A DNA stretch of 64,000 nt from NCBI GenBank assembly GCA_021396245.1, contig WNYE01000031.1:1-64000 (forward strand), in the 5' to 3' direction. Within the stretch, counting starts at the first letter, position 1. Every line of letters begins with the position of its first letter. Shown here piece by piece: positions 60,059 through 64,000 of this stretch. A model generated the notes under the pieces. It worked only from the letters and a program-made list of their open reading frames with translations. It was not told the DNA's origin and did not search any database. The position numbers and the translations under genes were made by a program. This stretch comes from Sporothrix humicola (lineage: Eukaryota; Ascomycota; Sordariomycetes; Ophiostomatales; Ophiostomataceae).

Positions 60059-61158
60059 TATGAGGCCATTGGTTCTCGGAAGAGGGAAGTAAAAAAAAAA
60101 TGGAAGGAAAACAAGAAGATTAAAAGAAAGAAGAAAGTGAAATATGAAAACAAAATAAAGATAAAGATTGAAGTAAGAACATGCAGAAAACAGTCACAGG
60201 ACGTTGAAATCGAGGCAGGTCCGATTCACGCTACGAGTGGAGTAGCCGTAGCCGTAGAGAGAAGATGGAGTTGTGTGGAGGGCGGGAGGTGATGGTGCGG
60301 ATCATCAATTGGCGATCAAGTATTGGCAGGGGAAGAGAGGAGGAAGAGACGGATAAGAAAAGGAAAAGACAAAAAAAGAAACAAAAGTTCAAGACAGCAT
60401 ACTGTGGACACACGCGCATGCAGTCTTCCTGTCGGCGAACGGATTGCCAATGCCCGGTTGTCGGCACGCCGTCGACGCAATAAAGTCAACAGACGCAGGT
60501 CAGACAAAAGAAGGAAAACGCCCTTCCGCGGGCCGTTGTCCACATTTGCCTAGCCCAGACTTTCCTCTTTCCTGGAGTCGCATTGATTCAGTCGAGTCGT
60601 GTTGGGTTAACCTGTGTTGGGAGAGGAGAGAAGGAGTTTAAACAAAAGAAAGAAACATGATTGGTTGTTTTTGTCCTTGCCAGTCAGACTTTCCCCGGCA
60701 AAGCTAGTCCGGGGACGGAGCTGGGGAGAAAACTGGGGAGAAAATGGGAATTTTGCTGTGAACCAAAAACATGGGCGCGGAAATACAGCGCCTAACAATG
60801 TCCTCCAATGACGGTCTTCGCACCAAAAGCACACACAAAACGCTGACTCTCCAGCGGAAGGTTGTTTTCCTCAAGACAAAACGCCCCATATTAAAGTCAT
60901 TAACGCCAATTAATGCAGGGCAAAAAGCTTGTCTCCAGACCTTTGTTTTCCTTTTTTTGGTCCTGAGATCGATTTTCATGACCTGTATTCCAAACGACAA
61001 GACACAAATGCACATCACCGGATGCTCGGGGGACTGCAAGTCCGTTTATCGGATCCGAGGCAGGAGTAGTTCAATTAATTTGATTTTGAAAAACAAGGAC
61101 GACAATCCCGAATGGAAACTGATCTACCACATACAACACATACTTTCTCGATTTCCCC
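60059..61158. other. Intergenic region
   Basis: A 1.1-kb gap holding the promoter of the DHA1 gene and the 3' region of the glutaminase gene. The first 300 bp are purine-rich. A 148-codon plus-strand frame (60771-61217) has no domain and overlaps the glutaminase end. Confidence 0.55.
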
Positions 61159-63278
61159 TTATTCATAGAGTCCCGGCGCCAAAAGAATCCAGTATGAACC
61201 AACGACGGGCTTGTTGATGTTGCTTGTGCCCGGCCAGGTGCCCGGCGCATTGTTACCGTTTGCATTGGGCGTGACGTACCACCAGTTGGGGCCGGGCGAG
61301 TTGTTGACGCCGTTTGTCAGGAACGAGTGGATGCCGTTTATGATGCCATCGCGGACGTCTGGGGCGGACGTGACAGCGCACCACGGCAGAAACTCGCCGA
61401 CGGCGTACTTGACTTCCGAGTCAAAGGGCATGCCATACGTCGACAGCTGGCCCGAGTACCAGTCTGACTGGAGGTCGTACGAGCTCTGATTAAAGGTGTT
61501 GAGGCCCACCATCTTGTCAAAACCCATGGGATAGGTGCTGATCCACGACGAGGCCGGGTCGCCAAAATGGGCTGTGACGTGGTCGCCGGCGACGCCTTCG
61601 CTCATGACAACGTCGGCAAAGTGGCGGCCAATCTGCGTGTAGTTGTCCTGGCCCGTCAAAGCACCAAAGGCAGTCAGGGCAACGGCCGAGTACATCGCCA
61701 GGACGGTCTGGTTGGCGGTGGCGCCGATTGAGTCGACGGACGACTGCTGGGCGGCCGTGTACAGACCGTTGTCGACCAGGTAGTCGGCAAACTTCTGCAG
61801 CGGACCCAGGTACGGCTTGATGTACTCGGTGTCGCCCGAGGCCTTTTGGTAGGCATAGGCCATCCAGTGCATGACGGCCGTCTGGTCGACAATGAGGGCT
61901 TCCTGGGCCTCGACGGTCTCGCCAGTGGCGTTGGGGTACTTCTTGCCCAAGTCGTGGAAGCCAAACTCGGCGGGCCAAGTTAGGGAGTACTCAAGAAGTG
62001 GGTTGAGGAGGAGCCGCATGATATCTGGGGCAAATACGTAGAAGATGGGCCAGGCCTTGGGCAGAAGATCGGCCGTCGTTTGGACATTTCCGTCGGTCGA
62101 GATCTCCTTCATCCAGGCGCTGGCTTTGGACGTATCCAGAGTATCGGCGGGGATGACAATTTCAAACGCGGCAAAGGTCTGTCTGAGCGATGCCTCAAGA
62201 ATGTCCGTGTAATTGTCGCCAAACGTCTTGCCCTGCTTGATAATCTTGGCGTCAATGACGTGACCCTCGACACGGGCGGCATCGAAATCAGAAAAGACAT
62301 AGTCGACGGCCGCCTCGGTGCCAGCAGCAACCTTGGATCTGTAGTAGAAAGCCTGGGGCGCACCATAGACATTAAATGCCTGGTCCTGCTCGATGCCGAC
62401 GACAAACGTAACCGACTGAGCGGGAGCTGTCTTTCCGGGTATATGAGTCGCCTTTCCGCCGCCGTTGAGACGATACGACAAGGCCAAGTGGTTGCTGGGA
62501 ATGTAGCCCGTTGTCTTGCCCGTCAGAGTGCCGTTGTTGGACAGCTGAGCGGCATTGTTGGGCCCTGTGTCGGCCTGCCACGAAACTGGGCCATAGCGAG
62601 TGTGCGCGGCCAAGACGACGTTGCCCCAGCCGGCCATCTGTTTGTTTTCGCCAAAAGTGGTGGCCTTGGTGCCGTTGACAATGAAGATGCGCGAGCCGCC
62701 CTTGGTCTCCGAGAAGAAGGCCTGGACGTTGTTTCCCTGGCTCGTCCAGGTGGCATCAATCTCGCCCATAATATCGACGACGGGGAGGACGCCCTTCTTG
62801 TTGGCTTTGAGGCCAGAGACGGAGACGGTCAGATAGCTGAACGGCAGCGACTGGCGGACATAGTTCACGGGCGACACGGGCGAGAAGAACTCGAGCGTGA
62901 AGATGGCCGTGCCGGCCTGGAGAGTGACAGTTGTCGACGTCGATGTAAACTCGAGATCGAGCTGAGTGGCCGGTGGGACAGTCGTGTTTGTGCAACTGAA
63001 CAGACAGTACGCCGCCGTGTCCACCTTGGCAATCACCTGCCACGTCAACTCCTGGCCTTGCCAAAAATACGGACGAGCAGACGGGAAGTCCCTCGACTGG
63101 TCGTGCGTGATCCATGCCGAGACATATGGATTTCTGTTGGCCTGAGACTGTTAGACAGGTATTGAGCCGAGAATATAAAGGATTTTTGACATACGATTGG
63201 ATATGATGGAAGAGATGCCTTGCTGGCGAGGACAGCAACGGCCGATGTGGCCAGCGTGAAGAGTGTCGAGAACTTCAT
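61159..63278 (-). CDS. gtaA: Secreted glutaminase (GtaA type)
   Basis: Exons, complement of 63195-63278 and 61159-63141, give 688 residues, the usual length of the fungal enzyme; the 53-bp intron (GTATGT...CTCAG) lies after a codon boundary. A signal peptide fills about 1-18 (KFSTLFTLATSAVAVLA). The sequence follows the GtaA family order: an N-terminal beta-rich DUF5127-like part (WITHDQSRDFPSARPYFW), a DUF4965-like middle (YALSYRL in the form LALSYRLNGG, DFDAAR) and an alpha-helical DUF1793-like C-terminus (AVMHWMAYAYQKASGDTEYIKPY in parts, WYVTPNANG). It hydrolyses glutamine to glutamate outside the cell, for nitrogen supply. Gene symbol given by family resemblance. Confidence 0.9.
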
Positions 63279-64000
63279 GGCCGAGTTGGTGGTTGGAGTT
63301 GACGATCAATTGATGCCAGTCGTTGATACCTGGAAGGTAATGATATAATACACAATCGAGAACGAAAGAACGTGGCGACAAATGATGTCGATCGTCAGAC
63401 AGTTTGTGAGACCATAAGACTGTTCAGACTGGCTACCGTGGACGGGATTGATGTCTCATTGTTGATCTTTTATGTACATCGGTCGCTTCCGCGACAATGG
63501 CAACAGCAGGGCCCGTTCCGCGAACTCTGCAGAAACGTGCTCGCCTCCGAGATCATCGTCAACATGGAGGAGTATGGTGCAACAAGATGACACTGTAAAT
63601 AAGATGAAAATAGACGTTGTCGATCAACGAGAGTGCAAGGATGCTTCTCCGCACAGAGACCGCGACGACCGCGTTGTTAGCTCAAGACGTCATCACAGCT
63701 TACTGCAGATGCAGGCGACGAGACATTGACCCTGGTTCTCTCGCGGACGTCGGGGGATTCAAGGACAAGAGGGAAGACAGAAAAAAGAAAAAAAGAAAAA
63801 AAAAGAGAGAGAGAAGAATACGAAATAGAAAAACAGGAATTGGTTATTGTATGGTCAATATGCAGTTCGTGAAAAGCAACGATCTGCATGGCTGCAATTA
63901 ACTGGTCATGTACAAGTAGACGGCAAGTAGCGTTGAAGCGACCGGATACCGGCCCTTGTGGCTGGATAAGTGACAAGACAGCCGGTATCCGTTGGGAGCC
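63279..64000. other. Promoter side of glutaminase and window end
   Basis: These 722 bp contain the glutaminase promoter and, at the very end, the inverted repeat listed separately. An A-rich run lies at 63780-63830. Short frames on both strands have no domain. Confidence 0.55.
63943..63991. repeat. Nested inverted repeat at the window edge
   Basis: CGGATACCGGC at 63943-63953 pairs perfectly with GCCGGTATCCG at 63981-63991. Inside it, CTTGT and ACAAG form a second, 5-bp stem. It may be the end of a transposon or another palindromic element that continues beyond the window. Confidence 0.75.

Noticed and set aside
61055..61060. CCGAGG between the DHA1 transporter and the glutaminase
   Set aside because: It lies 1 kb from the nearest start and beyond the 3' end of the glutaminase; it shows the background rate of the motif.
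62080..63165. Plus-strand frame of 361 codons
   Set aside because: It is antisense to the glutaminase, whose domains and intron are clear.

Overview
The window is nuclear DNA of a filamentous ascomycete (Pezizomycotina). Introns are 53-73 bp (two longer ones of 272 and 380 bp) with GT-AG ends, and several carry TACTAAC-like branch points. Many large genes have no intron. Fungus-specific families are present: Zn2Cys6 regulators, ACS- and DHA1-type MFS transporters, a GtaA-type glutaminase and a NACHT/NLR protein. A block with almost no CpA/TpG points to repeat-induced point mutation. A Sordariomycete, perhaps of the Ophiostomatales, fits the overall look, but that placement is an impression only.

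Layout. 1-2.5 kb is an AT-rich, RIP-eroded block. 3.3-16.7 kb is gene-dense housekeeping or regulatory sequence: F-box/ankyrin-like protein, aldo/keto reductase, TPR-SET protein, Zn2Cys6 regulator, metallophosphoesterase and an MDR oxidoreductase. 17-27.9 kb is gene-sparse and looks accessory. It holds a low-complexity His/Ser repeat protein, a 1733-residue intronless NACHT protein with HEAT-like repeats, a 271-bp Tc1/mariner-type miniature element, hairpins, a small secreted four-cysteine protein, a possible decayed gene and a 36-nt poly(A) tract.

27.9-39.5 kb is the most coherent part: a mitochondrial acyl-CoA catabolic cluster. It contains an HMG-CoA lyase/enoyl-CoA hydratase fusion, an oxoglutarate-type mitochondrial carrier, an acyl-CoA dehydrogenase, a family III CoA-transferase, an ACS-family anion transporter and an MDR reductase. 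Upstream of most of these genes lies CCTCGG/CCGAGG, the core reported for FarA/FarB-type regulators of fatty-acid catabolism. Inferred route: acid uptake, mitochondrial import, CoA activation, alpha-beta dehydrogenation, hydration, then cleavage to acetyl-CoA plus an acetoacetate-like product. The substrate would be a branched dicarboxylic acid such as a 3-methylglutarate type.

40-64 kb: an aldehyde dehydrogenase divergent from a sugar porter, a cyclase-family protein, a regulator with two C2H2 fingers plus a Zn2Cys6 cluster, a divergent 3-isopropylmalate dehydrogenase relative, a strongly codon-biased SDR behind an (AC)18 tract, a secreted CYTH-like protein, a DHA1 drug transporter and a secreted glutaminase. 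I saw no rRNA, convincing tRNA or CRISPR array.
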